Notes under the pieces: generated by a model
Databases searched by the model: none
Told to the model about the DNA's origin: nothing
Seen by the model: only the letters and a program-made list of their open reading frames with translations
Shown here: positions 1-11,290 of the stretch, piece after piece
Position numbering within the stretch: position 1 is the first letter of the stretch
How the letters are laid out: each line of letters begins with the position of its first letter
NCBI RefSeq assembly: GCF_019393635.1
Contig: NC_057861.1
Location: forward strand, 543,130,211-543,194,210
Source: Dromiciops gliroides
Lineage: Eukaryota > Chordata > Mammalia > Microbiotheria > Microbiotheriidae
Length of the DNA stretch: 64,000 nt
Direction of reading: 5' to 3'
Program-made: the position numbers and the translations under genes

Positions 1-2327
1 ATGAAGAATCACCACCAAGCAATCATAATGACCAAGTTTACCCCCCACCTCCACCCAATACTTCTTGATTCTTTGTAGGGTTCCATACGAACTTGTTCCA
101 TACGAACAAGGCAGATCATGTCAGATTTGTTTGATCCTTTGAGTAGTTCTGCTAAATTTTTTTCCTTCTATTTATAATTCTTTATTATAAGGGGTAGTTT
201 TTTGGGATAAAGTAGGGGAAGAGTGTGTATGTATGGGAAATATAGCTGATGTAAAAACAAAAGATTTCAATAAAAAATATTTTTAAGGGACAGCCCTACC
301 TGATCTATTGCCCAACTAATCTTAACACTTTCTATTACAAATATGCCCACTTTATGGGTGGGAAAAACCACGGACAAGTCACACCTTAGTCATTGCTAGA
401 ATTAAAAAAAGAGAATGGCTGTTTTGAATCTAATACTCTAGTTAATGATGCTACCACATTTTTTCTTAACTTCAGCTATAATAGCAGTCTAAATTAAGGA
501 CTGATTTTGAATCTTCAGTTCTTGAATGTCAGGCTTTTATTTTTCTTAAATGGTACAGATCAAGTACAGTCCTTTACAGAGGTCATACAGAGAGACTCTT
601 TACCCTGTGTCATAAGAACACTACAGTAGCACCTTGTAAGTATCAGAATAGAACAGATTTTGGTTTAAAATTAGGAGAGCTGAATACTTTCTAAGGAAAG
701 AAAAAATTCTCAAACATTTCATTTTTTTATTAATGTTAAGAAATAAAGACGAGAACAGGAAAATAAGAAAAATCTTGGCACACCAAAAGTCACATTCTTA
801 ACCTTCCATATAAATTTATTGCTTACTCCTCAGCTGCTGCTTCTCATTAGAGAATTTCTTTGGGTCAGTTGATAGTCTACATGTTTAGTCACCTCTTTTT
901 GAACTTCTCTTGATGTAATCCCAAGTGAAAGAAAGAATATAATGGTGACCTCCAAAATCTTGTAGGGTGGATCAAGATGAAAGATTTCAATTTACAAAAA
1001 TAAAAAACAAAAAACTTTTTAAAGAGTTTCGATTGCATTCCACTTCTTTTAAGTAGATATAAATTGCTCCAGAATGTCCTTCATGGATCTTTTCTTCCAT
1101 CATCCTTTCCACTTTGCCTGCTTTTCATTTATGCTCAGAGAGTAAGCATCTGAGGTCTCTGGTTTTGCCAAGGCACACAGAACCTCCCCAGTACAGGAAA
1201 AGAGAACCATTACATTTATTCCCCACCCCCACCCAAAATCCAGAAACAACTTCTTCTTTGAAAAGACACCAGCCAGTAGCTCACACACAAGAGCATTTTA
1301 AAAATCTCAAATTTTTATGATCTTTCTCTAATGTTGTTTTAGCTTTTAGGGGCCACTGAATTAAAATCAGGAAAGTTTACCATATATCCTAAACTCCTGA
1401 AAACTTCACGCTACTGATTACAGTCTTTTCCCTCCTGACCCATTTTATCAAACTATAGCATTTATTTTCAGATTTTACATAAATATAAAAGAAGTTCATT
1501 GCATTATAAAAGTAATTTGTTAATTCAAATACTACTGAAGTCATAAACTTAACTTGATTATTATGCTTATCTGGCTATTTTGCCCTATCTTTCTTGCCAA
1601 GGAACCAAAATTCCTAATTTATATATGAGTGAGAAGAAAAGGAAAAGTTTCTGCCGAAACTGTTGTGCTGACTTCCAGATGATGAATCAGAACACTCAAA
1701 CACTTCAATAACAAAACAACAATATCTAAAGATTCTTCTAAGTTTACAATTTTCTTAACTCAATAGAACAATTTCCCAAACATGGAAGGAAAGGCAGATG
1801 CCAAAGATGCTGTGAGATCTGAATTCTCATTCTGTTTATCTAACTATAGCATACAACTAAAACCATACAACTAAAGCCAAAGCACGGGTCTCAGCATTGT
1901 TCACTTCCTGAAGAGTAAACTGAGTATGCATTCTAACTACTAATTAGCTTGCAAGTACTACAACGTGCTTTACTAATCAGGTTACAAAAGAAGTACTGCT
2001 TGTCCAACAGGCCAAAAAATGCCACACCAGACAAGTTCTGTTTGTGGGTGTTACAGGAAAACACCTCATAGGAGGTCAGTCATGATAGTTCTTGGCAAAA
2101 GTATAAAAAAAAGACTGAAAGCAAATAGAAACTTTACAACAGTTCAGTAAGTCTATTTTCTTTGACTGGCTAACTTACTCAGTACCTGAAGTGACAAATC
2201 TACCTTTAACTGTGGTAGGGAAAATGATAGAATTAGCAGGCAATAAAAATAGTATTCTTTCTAGTAGGAAAGAACTGGAAACAAAGGCCCCGCAATTGGA
2301 AAACAGCTTTAAAAAAACCCCATAGTA
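1..2327. other. Unassigned flank, possibly distal 3' UTR
   Basis: AT-rich sequence with no convincing exon, RNA gene or recognisable repeat. Small frames near 1.1-1.3 kb lack family motifs. It lies downstream of the ankyrin exons on the minus strand. Confidence 0.3.
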
Positions 2328-2790
2328 TAGGAATGTAAATAAAATATTATTATGCAGTAAGACATGAGAAATGAGGACTTCAAGGAATCATGGAAGATAA
2401 GTGCTAAATGATACTGAATGAAATAAGCAGAACCAAGAGAACAGAACATTCAACAACAACCATTTAAATGAAAAAAAATCCTATCACTAAAAGAAAGTAG
2501 AACTCTAACTACCTGAGAAAAACAATGAAAATCCTAGAGAACAGATAATGAAACAGATCTTCCCACTCACAACAGAGAAGAAAAGAATGACTATGACAAA
2601 ATAATGTATGGATCATCAGATATGGTCACTGTATCAAATCTTAATGCTTAATTGTTTTCTTTGAAAGAAGGTAGGGTTAAATCTAGAGGGCAGAGTATCT
2701 ATGATGAAGAATAGTAGACATTGATGGAAACTCATAAACCTTCCCTTTTTTTACTTAGAGACAAAATGCATCAATAAAATGCATTTTAAA
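2328..2790 (+). mobile_element. Old L1 3' fragment
   Basis: It contains decayed forms of the marsupial L1 tail ('gaatgaaataagcagaacc', 'aagagaacagaacatt', 'acaacaacca'). A TA microsatellite follows at about 2792-2830. Confidence 0.6.
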
Positions 2791-2834
2791 AATTAATATA
2801 TATATATATATATATGTATACACACATATAAACC

Positions 2835-3955
2835 TTTCCTCTTTCCATCCATTAGACTTTTAAATAGCAAAATGGAAGTGGTTAGATTATAAGAATTAAA
2901 GCAAATACAATGTGGTGAAAATTAGCCAGGTTTCACTGGTAGTTGTAAGCAAGCACTAAAATAAAAATTTTCTCTTAAAAAAGGGAAAAAATAATACAAA
3001 GAGTAATAACTGTTGGTTATTCATGTCTTCTATTTTGTAGGCCTTCCATAAAATTATTATTTTGCAAAACACAAATGGCAGTTGCTTTCAGACTATGATC
3101 TATCCTGAAGTTGGCCTTAATTAGTTTATTCTGATGACAAAATGAATTAAACTTGTTTTCTTATTGAAGAACACAAAGGGCAGGGGGAAATAAAGATAAT
3201 ATATAAGTTAATTAGATCAACTGTAAGACGGGCAGTACATGTAACAAATTTAATTTCATTCCTAGCTACTTCTTATGCTTGATAAAAAGCAGCTTCCAAT
3301 ATCTATCCAGTTAATTGTTAGTTACTTAGGGGATTAAAATCCAATTTATAGATTATTCACGTCTTGCTGACTGATTCTCCTGCTCTTCCTTTTGCTGCCT
3401 GACTTTTGGTAAATTCATTGCTTATAAACAACTCCACAAGAAGGTGAGAATGGGAAAGAAAATGACATTCTCAAATTAGCCAATCTGACCACAGGTAACA
3501 GGCATCTATCCGATTTAGTGGGGGTAGGGGGAAGAGGGTCATGGAGGAGGAGTGAAAACCATAATATTGATCAAAATGAAGATCCAGAATTACCTTTGGA
3601 TTTTATTTTTTCCTGTTATCCCTGTCTCTACTACCAGACAATTCAGAGTTAATTGAGGTTAAATAATCTTTGGACATGCTTCCTTTTGAAGCAATACATA
3701 CAAAATAGGGAAGTTGTCTAAGTTTCCATCAATGTCTATTTAAATTGGTAGCTTGACCTTTGAAGTTTCTTTTTACTTCCACCTTCTGCAACAAGTATGA
3801 ATTCTGTTGCATAGTTTACTTTTTTTAAAAACAATAACACATAATAAAGCTCAGTAAGGATCATTCTTTTAGGTGAAAAATTTAATAAGACACACATTTA
3901 TTTATAGATCTTGCATCTGCCTGGCCTGGAGGCTTGAGAACAAAGTGCCATTTAG
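2835..3955. other. Unassigned AT-rich stretch
   Basis: No exon or recognisable element is seen. Minus-strand AATAAA hexamers (for example near 3896-3901) could serve as poly(A) sites for the ankyrin gene, but nothing distinguishes one. Confidence 0.25.
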
Positions 3956-3959
3956 AAAA

Positions 3960-4235
3960 TCCAGGCCAGTGTTTTATTTCTAATAGCAAAAAACTGGGAG
4001 TGATCTATTATGTCCAAACACTATATAAACTGACATTATCAACATCACTGAATGTTATTATACCATAAAAAATGACAAATATGAAGAAATATGGATAAAT
4101 ATATCAGGTGATATAAAACAGAAAACAGAATTAGAAGATAATACCCCTTAAATGATTATACTAAAAACAACAATGCAACTGTCTATGTATTTAAGTGGAA
4201 AAGATTGGGAAGGAGACACAGTAAGTTGTCATTTT
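3960..4235 (+). mobile_element. Old L1 3' fragment
   Basis: It resembles the L1 end-of-ORF2 region ('agcaaaaaactgggag', 'gaatgttattataccataaa', 'aatgacaaatatgaag'). It is strongly decayed. Confidence 0.5.
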
Positions 4236-4254
4236 GTTAAGATTTATATATTCC

Positions 4255-4375
4255 CCCCCCACCACCTTTTTTTAATGTTACCTACAAAAATTTAAGCTCC
4301 TTGAGGACATGTCTTTGTACCCTGTCCTAGCACCTAGAACAGTGCCTTGCACAGAGTAGATACAAAAACTTCCAA
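4255..4375 (+). mobile_element. L2 3' end fragment
   Basis: The stretch 'aagctccttgaggacatg...gcctagaacagtgccttgcacagagtag' type sequence (4295-4365) is the classic L2 terminal segment, here slightly decayed. It is preceded by a C-run. Confidence 0.65.
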
Positions 4376-4810
4376 TTGAAGCAAGTTCTGTATATCCTGC
4401 TCAGATACTTTGTTGTTGCACAGAAGTAATTCTCGGTCCTTGAAGCCCAAGCTCTGGTTCTGAGCATAATACTGGAGAAAAAAACATATCTCTGTTCTCC
4501 TGAAAACAGGCTCGCTAATTCAGAGGGAGGCTTATCACCAAGTCAAGCAAGGAGTGGAAGGAAGGCTGCCGCAACCCTCCAAGACCACTTCTAATTTATG
4601 GAGCAGTTAAAAATCTTCACTTCTACACTGACAAAAGTTACAGATCCTTCAAATACCAACATATAAACACTGTGTGATTTTATGTTAGGTTTATTCCTCA
4701 CTTTTTGATTGTTCACATTTCTTTAAAAAATGGAAACAAACTATGCCCAACAACTGGGGAATGGATGATTAAGCTGCCATATGAATAGAGGGAAAAGGTA
4801 ACACAACGTA

Positions 4811-4960
4811 ATGAATGGCAGGCTGCTTTTCCAGTCACAAAGCTCTGGGTTCAACTTAATCTGTCAGGCAACTCACTTAGAGCAAGTTACAGATAAACTG
4901 CCCATTACATTGATGGAAGGAGATTCCACAGTTTCCTATACTGATGAAATCACAGGTATA
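4811..4960 (+). mobile_element. CORE-SINE (THER1/MIR-like)
   Basis: The sense copy has 'gctctgggttcaactt', the core-like middle, and the tail 'actgatgaaatcacaggt', which is typical of mammalian CORE-SINEs of the THER1/MON type. It splits L1 sequence. Confidence 0.6.
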
Positions 4961-5150
4961 TACCACCACCCCCCCCAAATGAAAATAATGGAATATTACT
5001 GTAGAATGAGATATGATAAATATGAAAAATTCAAAGAATAATGGGAAGGCCTATATTAAGTGGTATAGAAAAAAAAGTAGATCCAAGAGCATGTACACGA
5101 TGACTTTTGGGGGTAGGGGAGTCATGAATGTGAGGGAGCTCCAAATGTAG

Positions 5151-5340
5151 AAATTCCTCCCATTGATCTAGACTGGTACAGTACCTTGTCTAGATCTTGC
5201 CATTAGAAAGTTGCTGTTGCACTGAAGTCAGGGATTTGCCCATGGTCACAAAGATGAAATGTGTCTGAGGCAAAATCTGAACCTAGGTCTTTCTTGCTAT
5301 TCACTAAGTCCCACTACCATAAATGGGTATAGTTCCATGT
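5151..5340 (-). mobile_element. MIR-like SINE fragment
   Basis: Antisense MIR features are visible: 'gggatttgcccatggtcaca', 'tgtctgaggcaaaatctgaa' and 'cctaggtctttcttgctatt'. Confidence 0.55.
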
Positions 5341-5769
5341 GTATTTGGTCACAATCATTCTTTTTAGTTGTCTTGCTTAACCATTTTGGAGAATTACACT
5401 TGTAGGGGTGGGATGTATATTTGTATGTCTTTGCAAAACAAAATTTTTCAATAAAAAAGATTATTAAGTGTATTATTTTTAAATGGGAGAAAAAGAAAAT
5501 CCAGGTTAGGTTAATTACTATAGGATTCTAACTTTCTAGGGAAAGGAAGTTCTACAAAAGAGAAAAGAAAGGATAATACAACAGAATTTCTATCACTTTG
5601 ATTATAAAATAATATGATAGAATAAATAACTTGTTATCATCTGGGATTTTCTGAATAGTGAGCACTCACATTAGTAAATGAAAACTGTGTTGGAAAAACT
5701 CTGTAATCTGTAATTTGACAAAAAATCTACTGCAAATGATATGGCACAAGAGACTAATTTAGTTCTATG

Positions 5770-6010
5770 GTGTTCCAGAGCTAGAACAAGGAAGTGGAAA
5801 AGGCTGAATTTTGCTCAATATAAAGGAGAACTTTCTGATAATTAAAGCTATCTAACAAGGGAATGGGCTACCTCATGAAGCAGTGAGATGCTTATTGCTG
5901 CAAATATTCAAATAGAGCCTGAAGGAACACCTCTCTGAATGTTATATATGAGACACAGATGAGTAACTGAACTGGAGGGTCCCTCCTTGAGTCTAAGATT
6001 CTGGAACTTT
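5770..6010 (+). mobile_element. L3/CR1 LINE 3' fragment
   Basis: The order 'gggctacctcatgaagcagt', 'tcaaatagagcctgaaggaa' and 'gagggtccctccttgagtct' then 'aagattctgg' follows the L3/CR1 terminal consensus (shift from edge-quality phrase to 'ggtcccttcca..ttctg'). Confidence 0.55.
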
Positions 6011-6117
6011 TCAAATTACTAAAGAGGCAAAATGACAAGTATTAAACAAAACACCATTCTACATATCTTTGGTGGAGAATGGATTTAAATTCCTTGTTAT
6101 GTTTAAGTTAATATTAA

Positions 6118-6318
6118 AATTGGGACCGTTGGTTTTAGAGACTTAAGACAGATCATCCAGTCCAATCCCTTTCCTTTAACAGATAAGAAAATTATAGCCC
6201 AGAAAGGGTCACTGATATATCCAAGTCCAACGACAAGTGAGTAAGCAGAGCTGATACTAGAAGCCAAACTTTTTGTCTCAAGACCAATGATGTTTCTGCT
6301 GTACCAATAAGATAGCAT
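6118..6318 (-). mobile_element. MIR-superfamily SINE fragment
   Basis: 'gatcatccagtccaatccc', 'aacagataagaaaattatag' and 'cccagaaagggtcactgata' match the antisense side of a common mammal-wide MIR-type element. Confidence 0.5.
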
Positions 6319-6627
6319 TTCAACCTGTATAAACTAAACAAAGGGTAAGTGAGGGAAGCTCAGAAACTTGCTGGGAAACAAGAAATCCAACCTACCCATT
6401 GCCATGGATAACCACAAATTGGATAAGGATTGATTGCATTTCACATAACCCCAGTACAGATTCTGTGGCATTATTTCTAAGAATAAATAAGTCTTAATGG
6501 AACAAGACTGCTGTTTTCCTATGGTATAATCTTTACTAAGATGTGGAGAGAAAAAACTGAATTTTTAATGAGCAAAATAAAGATTAGTGGATCTAGTATA
6601 CTTTTAGTTTTATAAAAACTATATAGA

Positions 6628-6779
6628 GGGCAGCTAGGTGGTGCAGTGGATAAAGCACCGGCCCTGGATTCAGGAGGACCTGAGTTCAAATCCGACTTCA
6701 GAAACTTGACATTTACTAGCTGTGGGACCCTGGGCAAGTCACTTAACCCTCAATGCCCTGCCAAAACAAAAACAAAAAC
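6628..6779 (+). mobile_element. WSINE1-type SINE
   Basis: Full-length sense copy of the 'gataaagcac / cttgaca' subtype with an A-rich tail (aaaacaaaaacaaaaacc). Confidence 0.88.
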
Positions 6780-7432
6780 CTATATACACACTATACTACA
6801 CAGATTCAATAACTTACCATAATCCTGAAGAGCTATTGTTTTTCAAAATGAGCAAAAGCTCTACAAAACAATTAAGATCAAATTTAGCAAAACTAGAAAG
6901 CTCATAAAGTCTTAAATATTAACTTGATGCATCACTTTTCTTAGTTTACTTTTATCTCCCTCCTCTGCCACTTGGTGAACAGAAAGAAATGTTGCTATAT
7001 TTCAGAACAAGTTGAACAAGATTTAAGTTGATCTTCAGACATCAAGAAGGGATGTTTAAAAACAGAACTTTTATCTTTTCAAAAAAAGCAAGGCGGTAAA
7101 ATTCAAGATTAAAAAGCAAAATTTCAAAGCTGTTTGAGGGTTTTGGTTTTAGTTTTAAATTTTTTAATATTTCTTTACCAAAAAACCCACCCCAAGAAAC
7201 AAAGTCGCAATCTGGATGTGATTAGACAAAACCAGGAAGAAGATAAAATAACAGAAGGAAGTGGCTTTTGATATAAGAATTTTCTGCTCTGTACAAGGGA
7301 TTTGGGCACTTAAAAAAAGGTATGGGCAAGTTGCCATACTTAAAAACAACAACAACAATAACTGGTTGAAATATAAAATGCATAACGGGGGAAAAAGGGT
7401 TGGGATTTTAAATTTCCTGTTTTGAAAATGTT
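6780..7432 (-). other. Presumed 3' UTR of the ankyrin gene
   Basis: This lies directly after the TAA at 7433 on the minus strand and holds no recognisable repeat or exon. The UTR length is unknown. Confidence 0.35.
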
Positions 7433-7590
7433 TTATTTTCCTTTTTTCAATTTGTTAACATGAAACCTTACTAGGCTTTCTATAGCTGTATTACCCATTT
7501 GCTGAGCAAGTTGCAAAGGTGTCATTTCTCCCATTGGAATTTCTGGATTAGCTGCAGCTTTTAGCAACAAATAACAAATATCCAGATGTC
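7433..7590 (-). CDS. Final ankyrin exon with stop codon
   Basis: The acceptor is a T-run ending ttag. With the G carried over from the previous exon it reads GHLDICYLLLKAAANPEIPM, GEMTPLQLAQQMGNTAIESL and VRFHVNKLKKGK, then TAA. GHLDICYLLL and MTPLQLAQQMG complete the previous repeat and start a further one. The predicted protein would be about 479 residues if counted from the ATG at 27128 with the 10.6-kb exon open. The stop codon overlaps an AATAAA hexamer (minus strand, near 7432-7437), too close to the stop to be an obvious main poly(A) signal. A weak internal donor-like GTAAGG exists, so I cannot exclude a further exon. Confidence 0.82.
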
Positions 7591-7984
7591 CTAAAAAAAA
7601 GAAAAAGATGGTAAAAACATTCTAGATAGAATGTTTCATCTACATAGGCACAAAAATGTCTATAATCCAATATCATATTTTAAGTTAGTGAAAGAGATAG
7701 ACAAATCAATGGAGGGACTTTCATTCACCTGATTGTAGACTCTCTCAAGTATCTTAGATTGTTGTTCTTAAGTTTTAGATTTCGCCTACATTTTGAAAGA
7801 GTTGAGCAGATAGATGTGTGTTGTCATATACCACAAGTTCAAAAACACTTTTGGTTTTGGTACTTTGCTTATTTTACAGAAAATGTGTTATAGTAAAGAG
7901 GGTAGTAGAAACTAAAATATATTAAGTCAATCTTAAGTCCTGATATATTTCCAAATATTTATTTACAAAATTCGCTGCTAAATT

Positions 7985-8442
7985 GCTTTTACCTATTTAT
8001 TACCTCCAGGATCAAATGTAAAATCTTATTTGACTTTTAAAGTGCTTCACAAGGGAGCAGCTAGGTGGTGCAGTGGATAAAGCACTGGCCCTGAATTCAG
8101 GAGGACCTGAGTTCAAATCTGACCTCAGACACTTGATACTTACTAGCTGTGTGACCCTGGGCAAGTCACTTAACCCTCACTGCCCCATACCCCCCCCCCC
8201 CCAAAATAAATCAAGTGCTTCACAACTTGGCCCCTTCCTACCTTTCCAATCTTCTTACACTTTACTCTCCTCAAAGTTCTCTAGGATCCATTTGGTCTCT
8301 TGGGTGTTCCTTGCACATAGCACTCAACCTACAAGCTCGGGGTAATGGTCTCCTTCCTCAACTTGGTCCCTCCTGGCTTCTTTCAAGGCTCAGCTAAAAT
8401 CCCACCTTCTGCAAGAGCCTTTTTTGATCCCTCTAAAGCTAG

Positions 8443-8474
<32 letters not shown>

Positions 8475-8635
8475 CTACATACAAAAAGTTGTTCAATGAT
8501 TGATTGCAAGTCATCTTCCTCAATAGAATGTCAGGCTCCTTGAGAGCTGCAGGCTGTTTTTGCATTTCTTTGTATTCTAGTCTTAATAGAGTGCCTGGCT
8601 TTTAGTCAGTGGTTAATAAATGTGTATTGTTGTTG
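7985..8635 (+). mobile_element. L2 3' end split by a SINE
   Basis: 'acaacttggccccttcctac', 'ggcttctttcaaggctcagc' and 'atagagtgcctggcttttag' then 'ttaataaatg' are L2 3'-end landmarks. A (TCTG)n run of about seven units lies at 8445..8472. The SINE at 8053..8212 interrupts it. Confidence 0.75.
8053..8212 (+). mobile_element. WSINE1-type SINE inserted in L2
   Basis: Full-length sense copy with a C-run and short A tail. Duplications aagtgcttcacaa lie at 8040..8052 and 8213..8225. Confidence 0.92.
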
Positions 8636-8639
8636 TAAC

Positions 8640-9037
8640 TTAATGAAATCCTATTTCAATAATCCCAAAAGCTAAAGATTCTAAATAGGAATAAAATACT
8701 ATTTTATAGGCCCTAAGTTATCTTAAAATAACCACTCTAATGTTGGCATACTATTTCCCTAAGTAAAGGATTTATTCCCTACTCATAAGTAAATCATTTA
8801 TTTATTTAAATTGTTTATTATTTCATTTAATTAATAGTTAAGCATCAAGTTCTTCATGAAATCCCTGAACACTATCTCTATTATCTTATATCAATGAAGT
8901 GATATTCATTCTATTTCTAACAATCAGAAAAACCAAGACTTAAGCTTTAGGATAGTAATTCTTCCAATGCAATAATGTCAAAAATAACTATCTAAAATGA
9001 GATGAGACTAGAATAAATAAAATGTGAACAGCTTTAC
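8640..9037. other. Intron sequence without recognised element
   Basis: AT-rich intron between the ankyrin exons at 7433..7590 and 9038..9218. Nothing further is seen. Confidence 0.3.
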
Positions 9038-9218
9038 CATAAATGATAGCAAGATGTAAAGCTGTTGCTCCATTACACTGGTGATTAGGGGCATTGACAT
9101 CAATTTCAGCAAAACGCAAAAGAAGAGACATGATATCTGTCTTTCTAGTGTTGACTGCAGCATGAAGTGGAGTATTTCCATTTTCTGCTGCTTGGTTTAC
9201 ATTGAGAACAGGAGGCTC
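9038..9218 (-). CDS. Ankyrin-repeat exon
   Basis: This 181-bp exon lies between a strong acceptor (tttctcttccag) and a TATG/gtaaag donor. It reads EPPVLNVNQAAENGNTPLHA, AVNTRKTDIMSLLLRFAEID and VNAPNHQCNGATALHLAIIY. The motifs NGNTPLHAAV and NGATALHLAI are textbook ankyrin-repeat signatures. It enters in phase 0 and leaves in phase 1, which suits the exon at 7433..7590. Ankyrin repeats mediate protein-protein binding, but the partner cannot be told from sequence. Confidence 0.88.
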
Positions 9219-9404
9219 CTGGAAGAGAAATTGGGGGGACATTATAGGCTGTGAAGAAGAAATGACAAAAATCTTTTTAAAAGGACATTGGTGCTATTTT
9301 TCACAGAAAAACTATGAGTTTAGATACATCTTGCTTTCTAATTAAGCAACAACATATTTCAAGATAACAAGCATTCAGTATTTATGGAAATAACTTGTCT
9401 ATGT

Positions 9405-9610
9405 GAGGCAATACTGTACAGTGGATAAGAGTGCTAGATTTGTAGTCATTGGACCTGAGTTCAAATCCTGACTCTTACTTATCACCTGTGTGATCTTGGG
9501 CAAATTATCTTCTCTGGGCCTTTGTACCTCATCTAAAGAAATCTAAAACTTGAGTGGGACTAGATAGCCACCAAGGTTGCTTCTGGCTCTAGATGTATCA
9601 TCTAAGATGT
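9405..9610 (+). mobile_element. MIR-type SINE
   Basis: Sense MIR layout: tRNA-like head with 'gagttcaaatcctgactctt', core 'ctgtgtgatcttgggcaaat' and 3' part 'gggactagatagccaccaag'. Confidence 0.7.
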
Positions 9611-9770
9611 CATCTCCCTTTTATAACTCCTTTGTACAGAGAAGCAGATTACAACCCATCGTGATGAAATTGCCTAAAGCTCAGGTTGCCTGAGATGAAG
9701 TGACTTGCCATTGGACCCCTAGGTAGGGATGTATAACTTAAGCAGGATTTGAAAACCAGGTCTTCCTTAA

Positions 9771-10035
9771 AAGTTGTTGTTTTCCTTTGTTATTGAAGAG
9801 GACTATGACAGATGTCATGACTTTCAGTGAATTGGATTTAAGTGAAGGAAGGCTGTGTAAGCTCAACAACCTCACTCTCTCCTCCACAGCCATCTGGGTC
9901 CAGTGGCAAGATATACAACAGGACAACTGGAGATAGCCCTGGATTTTTAAGGCCAGGATTACACAGCTAGTAAGTGTCTGAGGTGAAATTTGAACTCAGG
10001 TCGTTATGACTCCAGGGCCAGTGCTTAATCCACTA
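9771..10035 (-). mobile_element. tRNA-headed SINE with an 'aagaggac' tail
   Basis: Read antisense it has a tRNA-like head ('ctccagggccagtgcttaat') and B-box region ('gaaatttgaactcaggtcgt'). Its 3' part contains 'ttattgaagaggactatgac' and 'ccatctgggtccagtggcaa'. The same 3' motif recurs at 13026..13310 without the head. Confidence 0.55.
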
Positions 10036-10134
10036 GTAGGACCCAACTGAAGTGACTCAACAACTTCCTTAAAAGTACAGCATTCAAATCACTATGCCTC
10101 CGGTCTCTCAATAAATAATAATTAGTAACAATAA

Positions 10135-10345
10135 CAATAGTAGGTGTTTATATAGCACTTTAAGGTTAATAAAGTCCTTTACAGCCATTATCTCATTTGT
10201 TCCTCAAAGCTTATCCCAAAAGGTAAATGCAACAAGTGTTATAAGTCTCATTTTATAGAGGAAACAGGCTCAGAGCAGTTTGTGACCTGCCCCAGGTCAT
10301 GGACCAAATAAATGTTAGAGATGGTATTTAAATGCAGGTCCTACC
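10135..10345 (-). mobile_element. MIR-type SINE
   Basis: Antisense MIR features: 'tatagcactttaaggttaat', 'cagccattatctcatttgtt' and 'attttatagaggaaacaggc'. Confidence 0.65.
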
Positions 10346-10574
10346 TTGCTATCAGTTTAGCACACTTTTCTATTTAAAATACAATGAAAATTATCATAAT
10401 TTTTTATCAAAATCATATATTACCTTTAAAATCTCTCCTGGATTGTTAGTTAGTAAAGTCTACTGCCCCACTGACTATCAGGAGTTTGAATTAGTATCTT
10501 CAGTTTCCACTTAAGATAATTTTATGGTATTCTAAGATCTTAATTAACTACTTTAAACATCTCTCTCAACTGAC

Positions 10575-10736
10575 CATGTCCAAAAAGTACTCCAGAATCT
10601 TTGGTTGATTATATATGACGGATAAAAATATCATATTTCGGTTGTTCTCATCTACAACATAGAGGTCAATCTGGTGGCTTTTTATTAGATAGTGTAAGAC
10701 ATCGATGTATCCCAACTGAATGCACTGAAAAGCTCT
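10575..10736 (-). CDS. Ankyrin-repeat exon with an apparent frameshift
   Basis: The acceptor is ccttttag and the donor ATG before gtcagt. From the expected phase it reads AFQCIQLGYIDVLHYLIKK, a typical second half of an ankyrin repeat. It is then out of frame after a run of seven A and would stop within about nine codons. One frame back, it continues SHQIDLYVVDENNRNMIFLS and VIYNQPKILEYFLDM, again good ankyrin sequence, and leaves in phase 0 for the exon at 9038..9218. An exon one base longer (eight A) would be fully open. The run is preceded by the third base of an ATA codon, which gives the pattern A-AAA-AAA. This may be an assembly error in a homopolymer, a real inactivating change, or slippage. 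Confidence 0.7.
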
Positions 10737-10739
10737 AAA

Positions 10740-11290
10740 AGGATAAAAGACAATAGTTTAATTATTTGAAATGAACACAAATACAGACCAAATGGAAACA
10801 TAGGCAAGAAGACACTATGATAAATGAACAAAAATAATCATGGCCATGCCTTCTAAAAGTGTCATTAAAAGTACCAAATGAATCACTGAAAGAGAAAAAT
10901 GGGGGGAGGGAATAGAAATATGAGGACCCCAGGCCTGGGATTTTTGTGGAAAGCTATATAAGCTATATAATTCAGTTTCACTTATTTTTTACATACTAAA
11001 CATTTCTCATATATAGAAGACTCGTATTCTCTAGTAAAACACAACAGTTACAGAATAAAAATTTCCCTTTTCTGGGCTAGACTTGTGTTCAACATTTCAT
11101 TGTGATGAACTTTATGAAAAGTTATTTAAGGGAAAATAACTTAGAGATAAAGACTATTATACATGAATGACCCATTTTATTTTTAATGTGGGGGAATTGG
11201 TTTAACATGTGCTATGGTCTCAATCCTTCCTCCATTAAAACTAAGTACCATCTTAGAATATTCTGATAAAAAAAAAGACTTCATATAAAC
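10740..11290. other. Intron sequence without recognised element
   Basis: Upstream (minus-strand) side of the ankyrin exon at 10575..10736. No exon or repeat is recognised apart from short homopolymers. Confidence 0.3.

Larger units (their letters stand above)
4700..5455 (+). mobile_element. L1 3' fragment interrupted by older SINEs
   Basis: Parts at 4730-4800 ('caacaactggggaatggatg') and 4975-5100 ('taatggaatattactgtaga') are L1 ORF2-end sequence. A CORE-SINE (4811..4958) and a MIR-like piece (5151..5335) sit inside or next to it. Confidence 0.55.

Noticed and set aside
1100-1320. Overlapping frames on both strands near 1.1-1.3 kb
   Set aside because: Short, with no motif or start context, in AT-rich flank sequence.
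8445-8472. (TCTG)n run considered as a CRISPR-like or regulatory array
   Set aside because: It is a plain tetranucleotide microsatellite inside an L2 3' end.
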